DNA of 37,067 nucleotides from Actinomycetota bacterium (GTDB lineage Bacteria > Actinomycetota > Actinomycetes > Streptosporangiales > Streptosporangiaceae): the NCBI GenBank assembly GCA_003168215.1, contig PMSW01000162.1, forward strand, positions 30,407-67,473, given 5' to 3'. Position numbers and translations under genes: made by a program. The notes under the pieces were generated by a model, which was not told where the DNA came from, made no database searches, and saw only the letters and a program-made list of their open reading frames with translations. Positions 29,082-36,576 of this stretch are shown here, piece after piece (position 1 is the stretch's first letter; each line of letters opens with the position of its first letter).

Positions 29082-31430
29082 CTAGACCATGCTGGTCGTG
29101 GTCTTCTGCACCTGCAGCAGGAACTCGGCGTTGCTCTTGGTCTTCCCCATCCGCTCCATCAGCACCTCAAGGGCCTGCTGCGGCTCCAGGGCGTGCAGCA
29201 CCCGGCGCAGCTGCCAGACGATCCTGAGCTCTTCCGGCGTCATCAGCAGTTCTTCCTTGCGGGTGCTTGACGCGTCCACGTCCACCGCCGGGAAGATCCG
29301 CTTGTCGGCCAGCTCCCTGCGCAGCCGCAGCTCCATGTTGCCGGTGCCCTTGAACTCCTCGAAGATGACCTCGTCCGCGCGGGAGCCGGTCTCGATCAGC
29401 GCGGTGGCAAGGATGGTGATCGAACCGCCGTTCTCGATGTTGCGCGCCGCTCCGAAGAACCGCTTCGGCGGGTAGAGCGCCGTGGAATCGACGCCGCCGG
29501 ACATGATCCGGCCGCTGGCCGGGGCGGACAGGTTGTAGGCGCGCCCAAGCCGCGTGATCGAGTCGAGCAGGACGACCACGTCGTGGCCCATCTCGGCCAG
29601 CCGCTTGGCCCGCTCGATGGCGAGTTCGGCGACCGTGGTGTGGTCCTCGGCGGGCCGGTCGAAGGTGGAGTAGATCACTTCGCCCTTGACCGAGCGCTGC
29701 ATGTCGGTAACTTCCTCGGGCCGCTCGTCCACCAGGACGACCATGAGATGGCACTCGGGATTGTTCTTGGTGATCGCGTTCGCGATCGCCTGCATGATCA
29801 TCGTCTTGCCCGCCTTCGAGGGCGACACGATGAGACCGCGCTGGCCCTTGCCGATCGGCGCGATCAGGTCGATGATCCGCGTGGTCATGATCGTAGGCTC
29901 GGTCTCCAGGCGCAGCCGGTCCTGCGGGTACAGCGGGACGAGCTTGGAGAATTCCGGACGCAGCTTGGACTGCTCGGGCTCCAGGCCGTTGATCTTGTCG
30001 AGCCGGACCAGGGCGTTGAACTTCTCCCTGCGCTCGCCGTCCTTGGGCTGCCGCACGGCGCCCTCGACGACGTCCCCCTTGCGCAGGCCGTACTTGCGCA
30101 CCTGGGACAACGAGACGTAGACGTCATTGGATCCTGGCAGGTATCCGGTCGTGCGCACGAACGCGTAGTTGTCCAGCACGTCGAGAATGCCGGCGATCGG
30201 GATGAGCACATCGTCGTCGGCGATCACGGGCTCTGCCTCGGTGCCCCGCTCACGGCGCCTGTTGTTGTTGTTATTGCTGCTGCTGCTGTTGTTATTACGA
30301 TTGCGGAACCGGTCCCGGTTCCGCCGGCCACCCGGGCCGTCGCGGTCGTCGTCGCGGCCGCCCTGCTGGTCCCCGCCCTGATTGTTCCTGCCGCCAGGGC
30401 TCTGATCCCTGCCCTGGTTGTCCCTGCTCTGGCTGTCCCTGCCCTGGTCACGGTGCTGATCCGGGCTGTCGCTGGCCGTGCGGGCCTGCTCATCGCGCCT
30501 GCCGTTGCCGCGCCGCCTGCGCTCGCCGCGCTGGCCATCGCCGCCGCGGTCATCCCCGCCACGCTGGTCCGCAGCGCGCTGGCCGCCCTCACCCTGACTG
30601 GCCTGGCCTGCTTCGGACGGCGCACGATCGGTGACCTGCTGGCCGCTGGCCTGACTGACGGCGCCCATGCCGTTACCGGTCGCCGGATCGCTATTGCGCA
30701 CTGCCGTGCCGCTGTCCGCCGGGGCACTGGTCACCGCAGAGCCGCTGGTCACCGCAGCGCCGCTGGTCACCGCCGGGGCACTGGTCACCGCCGCGCCGCT
30801 GTCCGTCACCGGACCGCCAGTCACCGCCGGGCCACGGGCCGCCGCACGGCCGCGGGCCGCCACCGGGCCGCCGGTCACGGCCGAGCCGACGCCGCCCGAG
30901 GAGGGTCCTGCGCCGATTCCGCCTGCCTGTGCCGCGTCTGCCTGGCCGCCAGCAGATGTCCCGCTGCCCAGGCCCGGCTGCATCGATGTCTGTCGTTCCA
31001 TGGCGTCCTGCTCAAGCTGGCGGGGTGCGCCGGCTCCCGCAGGCGCGCTCCGCTGGACTGGTTGGTCACCTGCTGCGCGCGGGCGGCTTCCTGCCGCGCG
31101 GCCGGCGGTCCCGCCGCCCTGCTGCTCGATCGCCGCCACGAGTTCGCCCTTGCGCATCCGGCCCGTGCCCGTCATGCCCAGGGACTGGGCGAGCCGCTGC
31201 AGCTCAGGCAGCAGCATGCCGCCGAGCCCGGCACCAGCGCGGCGGCGCGTCCCGGCCGCCGCAGCCCCACCGGCCTGGCCGTTCTTGCCCGGCCCGGAGC
31301 CCGCAGAGCCTGCCCCGTCGGGGGCAGCCCCTGAGCCCGTCGTTCCCGGCGTCGTGACCGGCGCGGGGAAGAGGGCTGATTCCTCGGGCATGCCCGAGGT
31401 GCCGGTGAAAACTTCAGTGGTGTCGCTCAC
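29082..31430 (-). CDS. rho: Transcription termination factor Rho with a long low-complexity insertion
   Basis: A 782-residue hexameric RNA helicase that ends transcription. Residues 70-105 are the Rho N-terminal helical domain. Residues about 106-400 are an insertion typical in position for actinobacteria: first Ala/Val/Thr/Ser-rich with six- to eight-residue AVTSG/AVTSAP repeats, then Arg/Gly/Asp/Gln-rich, ending in an Asn/Ser tract at 379-390. The RNA-binding cold-shock-like domain follows ([20 protein letters not shown]). The ATPase has Walker A SPSKAGKT (536-543) and Walker B VVVLLD (618-623). The GTG at 31430 gives the usual MSDTTE start with AAGGAC upstream. Some actinobacterial Rho proteins are insensitive to bicyclomycin; that cannot be judged here. 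Confidence 0.95.
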   Translation of the reverse strand: MSDTTEVFTGTSGMPEESALFPAPVTTPGTTGSGAAPDGAGSAGSGPGKNGQAGGAAAAGTRRRAGAGLGGMLLPELQRLAQSLGMTGTGRMRKGELVAAIEQQGGGTAGRAAGSRPRAAGDQPVQRSAPAGAGAPRQLEQDAMERQTSMQPGLGSGTSAGGQADAAQAGGIGAGPSSGGVGSAVTGGPVAARGRAAARGPAVTGGPVTDSGAAVTSAPAVTSGAAVTSGSAVTSAPADSGTAVRNSDPATGNGMGAVSQASGQQVTDRAPSEAGQASQGEGGQRAADQRGGDDRGGDGQRGERRRRGNGRRDEQARTASDSPDQHRDQGRDSQSRDNQGRDQSPGGRNNQGGDQQGGRDDDRDGPGGRRNRDRFRNRNNNSSSSNNNNNRRRERGTEAEPVIADDDVLIPIAGILDVLDNYAFVRTTGYLPGSNDVYVSLSQVRKYGLRKGDVVEGAVRQPKDGERREKFNALVRLDKINGLEPEQSKLRPEFSKLVPLYPQDRLRLETEPTIMTTRIIDLIAPIGKGQRGLIVSPSKAGKTMIMQAIANAITKNNPECHLMVVLVDERPEEVTDMQRSVKGEVIYSTFDRPAEDHTTVAELAIERAKRLAEMGHDVVVLLDSITRLGRAYNLSAPASGRIMSGGVDSTALYPPKRFFGAARNIENGGSITILATALIETGSRADEVIFEEFKGTGNMELRLRRELADKRIFPAVDVDASSTRKEELLMTPEELRIVWQLRRVLHALEPQQALEVLMERMGKTKSNAEFLLQVQKTTTSMV

Positions 31431-31856
31431 GAGGGTCCTTCCCCAAGGCGCGGGCGCCGACTGCCTGGCGGCCGGTAGATCCGCTGTCGCAGCCCGGCTG
31501 ATCGGCCGGGCCAGTTCCTGCACTTACTGCCGTCCCCGTGTTTCCTCGCACACGGTTCCCGCCCGGAGGCGCCATCCATCATCTGCGGTTAGCACAAGGT
31601 CAGGGGGGCACGGCGAGCCGAGACAGCCGGGCCGGCTCGCCCGCGTCCCCGCCCGTAGCGGCCCGGGGTAGCTGAACCCCGGAGCCCGGTGGCTCCGCAC
31701 AGATCCGCGTTCGTTCCACTCCTGGCAGGCGCGGAAGTCAAGCGATGTGTGAATTCCTCTGGGAGTACTGACCGCGACCGGCTACAGCGCCGGACCGACG
31801 ATGAGAGGGCGAACACCTGTCCCCATGGCGGGGCATCTAGTGCAGCACCTAGCTTA
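31431..31856 (-). promoter_or_regulatory. Long structured leader and promoter region of rho
   Basis: TAAGCT, read leftward at 31856-31851, is a likely -10 box; the -35 is not clear. It would give a leader of about 415 bases. The leader contains several GC hairpins, including a perfect 6-bp stem CCCGGC/GCCGGG at 31493-31498 and 31505-31510. Rho controls its own synthesis through its leader in other bacteria, so an attenuator is plausible. Open frames within it look like antisense or low-complexity sequence. Confidence 0.4.
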
Positions 31857-31939
31857 ACACCAAGAGCACCCAAGGCATTCCTCAGAGCTGTCCGTCATTG
31901 GCGGAAGGGGCCGACGGGGCCGGTGCGAACGACCCAGGT

Positions 31940-32113
31940 CTACCCGGGGAACGTTCTCGCGGTGCGGTCCAGGTACGCCTCGCCGGCTGTCTTCCTGCGG
32001 AGGAGTTCCGGCGCGCCGAACTGGACACTTGCGCCTTGGCTGTCGGCGTCCAGGGGGCTTACATGCCATACGATACCCATTTCGCTGGCTACTGAATCAC
32101 CGCAGCAGGCCAC
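31940..32113 (-). CDS. Possible small protein upstream of rho
   Basis: A 57-codon frame starts with GTG at 32113, with AGGA 5 bases upstream, and ends with TAG at 31940. The product (MACCGDSVASEMGIVWHVSP, ending in TARTFPG) has mixed composition without the Arg/Ala/Gly bias of most shadow frames here. It contains a Cys pair near the start. A TAACAT hexamer at 32199-32194 could be its -10 box. I do not recognise it; it may be a genuine small gene or a relic. The rest of the 860-base interval between rho and the ArgS-like gene shows nothing further except the rho leader and the terminator below. Confidence 0.3.
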   Translation of the reverse strand: MACCGDSVASEMGIVWHVSPLDADSQGASVQFGAPELLRRKTAGEAYLDRTARTFPG

Positions 32114-32222
32114 GAGTTCCTGTCCCCGGCACGCCCGGGAACGAGACGGCGGGCCGCGGGACGGCCGGTCCGCCCGGTCGTGACTGCGCGGCGATGTTAG
32201 CGGTGATACTGCGGATGAACCG

Positions 32223-32260
32223 AAAAAATACTTCAGCCTGCCGATTCTCACAAGCCGGCT
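32223..32260 (-). terminator. Terminator candidate after the ArgS-related gene
   Basis: Read leftward, an imperfect stem (AGCC/GGCT ends, 32260-32235) is followed after 6 bases by six consecutive T residues (32228-32223). This is the only T-run terminator in the window and lies 30 bases after the stop at 32290. Confidence 0.45.
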
Positions 32261-32289
32261 CGATCCGCCCCCGCGCGGCCGCCGCGAGG

Positions 32290-33372
32290 TCACCCCCCGG
32301 CGGGCACTCCCGCGCCGAGCAGCTCCAGACCGGCCCCGATGGATGTCCGGGCGGCATCCACCAGCCACAGCCGCGCGCTCGCGGTGGCGGCATCGCGCGC
32401 TGCGGACCGCCCGCCGGCGGGCAGCGCCGGGCAGCCTTCTGCCGCGTCGAGATACGCCGCGGCCAGCTCCTCGAGATACCGGGTGAGCTCATGCGGCCGA
32501 CGACGGCGAGCGGCACCGGCGACGCGTTCCGGGAGCCAGGAGATGACGCCTAGCAGGGCGCGCTCAGCCGGTTCCGCCAGCAGCCGCGGCGCGAAACCCG
32601 CCGGGTCGCCTCGGCTAAGGCCTAGGTCAGCGGCCCGCCGCAGGGTCGCGGACGCATCGGCATGAGCAAAACTGACTGCAAAGAACGGATTTCCCAGCAC
32701 TTGCCGAACGGATTTTTCCGCGTCGATCACCACCGCACGGCCAGCCGGAATCCGGGCCAGCGCATAGCAGATGGCGTCGGCGCCGGCGAAGGCGATAGCC
32801 GGTCCCGCCGGGCCGGGCGGAACCTCGGCAGCGGGACCGGGCGATGTGATCCGTTCAGAATCCTGGCTGTCAGTCACCTGGGCACCGGCTGCCAGCGCCA
32901 GCCGGCCGCTCACCGTGGCTGTGAGCCGCTGCTGTGCCTGTGCCCAGGTCGGTGCCGTGACCAGGTTCGCGCCGCCGGGGGCGCGCAGGCACTGGCCGCG
33001 GAGGATATCGCTGCGGGCGCAGGCCGGCCCGGCCAGCGTGACCCGGACCGCCAGGCCAGCCAGCGCGTCGGCGGTGACCGTGACAGTCAGGTAGCCACCG
33101 CCGGTAACGGACGCCGCGCTGACCCAGTCCCGCCCGGCCAGCCCGGCTGCCAGCAGCGCGGCGATACCGCGGGCGCCGCGGCCTGCCCGGGCGGCAAGCT
33201 GGAACGGCATTGAGGATGAATAGGTGCCCGGCGCGCCGCCGGGCTGCCCGCGGTGCGGCCGCCAGCTGCCCGCGGTGCCCGGCGCGCCAGCGGCGGCGGG
33301 CGGCAGCTCTCCCGTAGCGACGGCGGCCGCAACCAGGCGCGCAAGCTCGGCGCTGATGTCGCAGGGAAGCAC
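32290..33372 (-). CDS. nrtL: ArgS-related protein lacking the catalytic core (NrtL-like)
   Basis: A 360-residue protein with the two ends of arginyl-tRNA synthetase but not its middle. Residues 1-110 resemble the ArgRS N-terminal tRNA-binding domain (ELPPAAAG, ARAGRGARGIAALLAAGLAGRDWV, GGGYLTVTV). Residues about 220-360 resemble the DALR anticodon-binding domain (GNPFFAVSFAHADASATLRRAADLG, given as landmarks, then ARLWLVDAARTSIGAGLELLG). The class I HIGH and KMSKS elements are absent, so it cannot charge tRNA. Streptomyces genomes carry such a protein under the name NrtL. The start at 33372 is GTG without a strong ribosome site. A tRNA-Arg(CCG) gene lies 600 bases away. Function unknown; tRNA binding is inference. 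Confidence 0.75.
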   Translation of the reverse strand: MLPCDISAELARLVAAAVATGELPPAAAGAPGTAGSWRPHRGQPGGAPGTYSSSMPFQLAARAGRGARGIAALLAAGLAGRDWVSAASVTGGGYLTVTVTADALAGLAVRVTLAGPACARSDILRGQCLRAPGGANLVTAPTWAQAQQRLTATVSGRLALAAGAQVTDSQDSERITSPGPAAEVPPGPAGPAIAFAGADAICYALARIPAGRAVVIDAEKSVRQVLGNPFFAVSFAHADASATLRRAADLGLSRGDPAGFAPRLLAEPAERALLGVISWLPERVAGAARRRRPHELTRYLEELAAAYLDAAEGCPALPAGGRSAARDAATASARLWLVDAARTSIGAGLELLGAGVPAGG

Positions 33373-33412
33373 CCGCCCAGGCTATGGCGGCCGGCCAGCC
33401 GGAGGCCCGGCA

Positions 33413-33468
33413 GCCCAAGGCCTGGTCAGCCCAAGGCCCGGTCAGTCGAAAGCCGGTCAGTCGAAAGC
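33413..33468. repeat. Imperfect 15- to 16-bp tandem repeats at the end of the response-regulator gene
   Basis: GCCCAAGGCCTGGTCA and GCCCAAGGCCCGGTCA (33413-33444) are followed by GTCGAAAGCCGGTCA and GTCGAAAGC (33445-33468). The last copies duplicate the final codons and stop of the response regulator, so the coding end has been copied into the intergenic space, or the stop lies inside the array. Confidence 0.6.
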
Positions 33469-33852
33469 GCTATGCGGCGCGCCCGCCAGGTCCCGGACAA
33501 CGCGGATCATCTCCGCCGGGTCGAACGGCTTGGTCAGGTACGCGTCCACGCCGATCTCCCGGCCCCTGGACTTGTCGTCCTCCTGTGCCCGCGCCGTGAT
33601 CAGCACGACCTTGATCCTGCTCGTCAGCGGGTTCTTGCGCAGCAGCGTCGCCGTCACCCAGCCATCCAGGCGCGGCATCATCACGTCCAGCGTGATCACG
33701 TCCGGGCTGGTCTCGGTAACTCTGTCGAGGCAATCCTGGCCGTCCACGGCCGTCGCCACCTCGAACCCCTCGAGCGTGAGGTTGACAGCGATCAGCTGCC
33801 GGATGACCTCGTCATCATCGACAACCAGCACGCGGCCGAGTCCCTGCGTCAC
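33457..33852 (-). CDS. Stand-alone response-regulator receiver protein
   Basis: A 131-residue CheY-like receiver without an output domain. The acidic pocket is DDD (12-14), the phosphoacceptor is Asp56 (VITLDVMMP), the switch Thr is Thr86 (LITARA) and the conserved Lys is Lys108 (LTKPFDP). No histidine kinase lies nearby. Starts at GTG 33852 or at the GTG seven codons later are both possible; neither has a strong ribosome site. It probably precedes the ArgS-related gene in the same unit, 84 bases apart. Partner and output unknown. Confidence 0.9.
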   Translation of the reverse strand: MTQGLGRVLVVDDDEVIRQLIAVNLTLEGFEVATAVDGQDCLDRVTETSPDVITLDVMMPRLDGWVTATLLRKNPLTSRIKVVLITARAQEDDKSRGREIGVDAYLTKPFDPAEMIRVVRDLAGAPHSAFD

Positions 33853-33976
33853 CCGCGCGAGGCTACCCGCTCAGCAAAGGAGATGCGCGGAGATCCGTGT
33901 CGTGTCCAGCATACTTCCGGGCTGATAGCCTTGCACCGGCCTTGCAGGCCCGCCGCCCGGCCGGCGAACCATGCAA

Positions 33977-34048
33977 GCCCCCATAGCTCAGGGGATAGAG
34001 CAACGGCCTCCGGAGCCGTGTGCGCAGGTTCGAATCCTGCTGGGGGCG
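33977..34048 (+). tRNA. tRNA-Arg (anticodon CCG)
   Basis: A full 72-nt cloverleaf. The acceptor GCCCCCA pairs with TGGGGGC, and the D arm is GCTC/GAGC. The anticodon stem ACGGC/GCCGT encloses the loop CTCCGGA with anticodon CCG at 34010-34012. The T arm GCAGG/CCTGC carries the loop TTCGAAT, and the discriminator base is G. CCA is not encoded. It reads the Arg codon CGG, common in GC-rich genomes. Confidence 0.96.
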
Positions 34049-34346
34049 CTGGTAGAAGCTCAAACTCGAACATCTGTACAATCTTGACCCAATAAGCAAG
34101 AAGCCTGTGACCTGCGGAAGCGCGCAGACAGCCCGGATCTTCCGCCTCGCACGCGCCCCGGAAGCACCCCCGAACGGAAACTCCGCTGGTCAGCAGCATC
34201 TGATGAAACGGCCTCCAGGCCGTTATCACCACCCCAGGCCACGTCACTTACACAGCCGGTACGACACGCCCTGAGATCCTCGGCGCTGACCAGCTACGAC
34301 GCATGGAATGATGCCGGGACGGCTCGCGGCACCCTGGAGGTAGATC
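34049..34346. other. Gene-free interval after tRNA-Arg
   Basis: The first 50 bases after the tRNA are lower in GC than their surroundings. No integrase, no repeat of the tRNA 3' end and no other attachment-site sign is seen in the window. Frames on the minus strand that run through the tRNA are artefacts. Confidence 0.5.
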
Positions 34347-34463
34347 ATGGTTCTCGCCGCAGCCGCGGATACCGGCCAGCTCGGGTGGCCTGGCCGGTAT
34401 CCGCGTCCTTACGCGGTGGGTCAGCGGGTGTGTACCGTGCCTGCTTTGTGCAGGGTCTCGTAG
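34347..34463 (+). CDS. Doubtful 38-codon ORF with a strong ribosome site
   Basis: ATG at 34347 has GGAGG 6 bases upstream and reads MVLAAAADTGQLGWPG onward to a TAG at 34461. It overlaps the 3' end of the serine hydrolase gene in antisense, and its first codons lie in the terminator hairpin 34365-34404. That overlap argues against a coding role. No promoter is evident. Confidence 0.2.
   Translation: MVLAAAADTGQLGWPGRYPRPYAVGQRVCTVPALCRVS
34365..34404. terminator. Perfect 15-bp hairpin terminator after the serine hydrolase operon
   Basis: GCGGATACCGGCCAG (34365-34379) and CTGGCCGGTATCCGC (34390-34404) are perfect arms with a 10-base loop. It starts 16 bases after the minus-strand stop at 34421. 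No T tract follows. Confidence 0.7.
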
Positions 34464-35656
34464 ACCGCTCCGGCCAGGTCGGCCAGGTCGTCGTTGCTGG
34501 CTGAGCTGTTGGCGGCGACCGCGATGAGCAAGCCGGTGCGGGGGAAGTAGTAGTGGATGACCCGGGCGCCGAAGGCCTGGCCTTCGTAGGCCCAGAAGAT
34601 GCCGGTCTGGGGGTTGAATACCTGCTGGACGCCGAGCCCGTAGCCGGCCGGGTCGGCGGCGGTGGTGCGGCGGATGGGCTTGCCGGTGGCCTCGGACACC
34701 AGGGACTCGAGCTGGTGCTGCTGGCGGGGCGGCAGGAGCTGGCCGGTGTAGAGGGCGCGGTCCCAGGTGGTCAGGTCGGCCAGTGAGCTGACGATGCCCC
34801 CTGCGGCCTGGGCCCAGGTCAGGGCGAGCGGCGGCATGGCGTTGCCGATCAGCGACGGTGGCGCGCCGGTGATGTCGAAGTACCCGGACGGCATCCGGGC
34901 GGCGTCGGATGAGGGGCAGGTGTAGGGCGCCAGGCAGGTGGTGCGCAGCCCCAGCGGGGTGATGATGCGCCTGGTGAGCTGGCCGGCGTAGGTGTCGTGG
35001 GTGACTTTCTCGATGATCATCTGCGCGAGGATGTAATCGGTGTTGGTGTAGTGCCATCCGGCTGGCCCGAGTGGGAGGCCGGCGGCGTAGGAGACCAGCC
35101 GGGCGGCGGTGAAGCGGGTGCGCTGATTCGCCGCGAACGCGGCGATGAAGGCGGGCTGGTAGATGTAGTCGGGGATGCGGCTGGTCATGTCGAGCAGCTG
35201 GCGGATCGTGATGTGGCGCCAGGCCGGGTACTGCGGCAGCCATTTCCCGATCGGGTCGCTGATGGACAGCTTGCCTTCGGCTTCGAGCTGGAGCATGATC
35301 ACCGCGGTGAAGGCCTTGGTGTTGCTGCCGATCTGCCACAGCGCACTGGCCGATACCGGCGGGCCGCCGTCGTAGCGGGCGGTCCCCGTGGCCAGGCTGA
35401 TGGCCGGCCGGCTGCCGGGGAAGGTGACCCGCAGCGAGACGGCGGAGATGTGCTCGGCGGTGTGCCGGGCGGTCAGGTAGCGGCGGAGGTCACGGTGCAG
35501 TGCCGCCCGCAGCGCGGCGCTGCTTGTGCGCGGCAGGGCAGCCGACGCGCTGGCGGCGCCGGCTGATGCCAGCGCGGCCGTGGTGAGCAGGGCGCAGGCG
35601 GCCGCGGCGGCGGCCAGCTTGGTCCGGATTGGCTTCATGCGCGGGCCGGTGGTCAT
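34421..35656 (-). CDS. Secreted serine hydrolase, beta-lactamase/DD-peptidase (S12) family
   Basis: A 411-residue precursor with an N-terminal signal (residues 1-39, basic start then an Ala/Leu-rich core, cut near SASA). The catalytic serine motif is SNTK (111-114) and the second motif is YTN (203-205). The third position, normally HxG or KTG, is probably EGQAFG near the C terminus. Usual family landmarks are present (DPIGKWLPQYP, IRQLLDMTS, PLGLRTTC). It could be a peptidoglycan DD-carboxypeptidase, esterase or beta-lactamase-like enzyme. The ATG at 35656 follows GGGAG and lies 1 base after the stop of the upstream membrane protein gene, so translation is coupled. Confidence 0.88.
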   Translation of the reverse strand: MTTGPRMKPIRTKLAAAAAACALLTTAALASAGAASASAALPRTSSAALRAALHRDLRRYLTARHTAEHISAVSLRVTFPGSRPAISLATGTARYDGGPPVSASALWQIGSNTKAFTAVIMLQLEAEGKLSISDPIGKWLPQYPAWRHITIRQLLDMTSRIPDYIYQPAFIAAFAANQRTRFTAARLVSYAAGLPLGPAGWHYTNTDYILAQMIIEKVTHDTYAGQLTRRIITPLGLRTTCLAPYTCPSSDAARMPSGYFDITGAPPSLIGNAMPPLALTWAQAAGGIVSSLADLTTWDRALYTGQLLPPRQQHQLESLVSEATGKPIRRTTAADPAGYGLGVQQVFNPQTGIFWAYEGQAFGARVIHYYFPRTGLLIAVAANSSASNDDLADLAGAVYETLHKAGTVHTR

Positions 35657-35657
35657 G

Positions 35658-36485
35658 TCAGCTCCCTGAAGTGGCGGGCAGCGCGGCGGCTGCGGTGTCG
35701 GGCGACGTTGTGGCCGCCGGTGCGGGCGTGGTACCGGTCATCGGGGTGCGGCGGGCGGCGGCCCGCCAGATCCGGGCCGCGAGCAGGATCATCGCGACGG
35801 CGAACGGCAGCATGAACAGCACGACCTTAGGGCCGATGGCGCCCATGGACTCGGCAACCTCCAGGCCGGCCGTGAACAGCACGGCCAGCCAGCGCGGCAC
35901 GGCGCGGCTGCGCCACAGCGCAACCCCCATGACGACCGGGGCGGCGTATTCGCTGGCGAAGTAGACGTACTCGACCACCTGGCTGGGCACCGACCCGAAG
36001 CTGGTCACCAGGAACCGGGCGGCCGCGCCCGGGGCCATGTGCGCGGACGCCGCTGCCGCGAGGCTGATCCCGCCTATGACGTTGAGCATGGCCCCGGCGA
36101 AAGCGCCCACGCCGCCCAGCAGCGCGGCAATCGTGGCGATTACCCAGCCGCGTCCGGTGACCAGTGCGGCGATCGCCGCATACGACACCGCCAGGCCGCC
36201 GAGCGCCAGCACCGACAGCGAACCCGACAGGTACAGCTGGGAGGAGTGGGCCGCCGCGATGGGCAGCAGCTTGAGCGCGACGGCCGTACTGGTGACCACC
36301 TGGTCGGTGCCCCGGGAGTCCAGCGCCTCAGCACTGATATAAAGCACCGCGGTGATCGGCAGAAAAACAGCCAGTATCCGCTGGCGCTGCCGGGCAGCCT
36401 TACCTGCGACGTTCTCCTTCCGGTTGCGACGGCCGAGATGCCCAGCCGCCCGTTTCGTTGTCAGGGTTTGTGCGGTGGTCGCCAT
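35658..36485 (-). CDS. Six-helix membrane protein of unknown function
   Basis: A 275-residue protein. A basic N-terminal cytoplasmic stretch is followed by about six hydrophobic helices (around AVFLPITAVLYISAEAL, LSVLALGGLAVSYAAIAALV, VIATIAALLGGVGAFAGAML, YAAPVVMGVALW, WLAVLFTAGLEVA and VVLFMLPFAVAMILLAA). A Pro/Thr/Ala tail ends the protein. I do not recognise the family with confidence. The ATG at 36485 has AAGGAG 7 bases upstream; the longer frame lacks a ribosome site. It stops 1 base before the serine hydrolase start, so the two likely work together at the envelope. Confidence 0.75.
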   Translation of the reverse strand: MATTAQTLTTKRAAGHLGRRNRKENVAGKAARQRQRILAVFLPITAVLYISAEALDSRGTDQVVTSTAVALKLLPIAAAHSSQLYLSGSLSVLALGGLAVSYAAIAALVTGRGWVIATIAALLGGVGAFAGAMLNVIGGISLAAAASAHMAPGAAARFLVTSFGSVPSQVVEYVYFASEYAAPVVMGVALWRSRAVPRWLAVLFTAGLEVAESMGAIGPKVVLFMLPFAVAMILLAARIWRAAARRTPMTGTTPAPAATTSPDTAAAALPATSGS

Positions 36486-36576
36486 GTCGGGTCTCCTTAT
36501 CGTGAACTGCTGGGTTGCCTGGAGCCGGGTCGACGTGATTGACCGAGACCAGGGGCAGGCCCCGGGGCAGGGTCCG

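Noticed and set aside
31431-31523. Upstream start for Rho at 31523
   Set aside because: The in-frame GTG at 31430 has a ribosome site and gives the MSDTTE start usual for actinobacterial Rho; a longer form is not excluded but is less likely.
33849-34247. Minus-strand frames reading GFEPAHTAPEAVALS and SNLRTRLRRPLLYPL
   Set aside because: They run antisense through the tRNA-Arg gene; these peptides are well-known artefacts of translating tRNA genes.
33977-34420. An integrated element at the tRNA-Arg 3' end
   Set aside because: No integrase, no duplicated tRNA 3' end and no change of gene content typical of an island is seen in the window.
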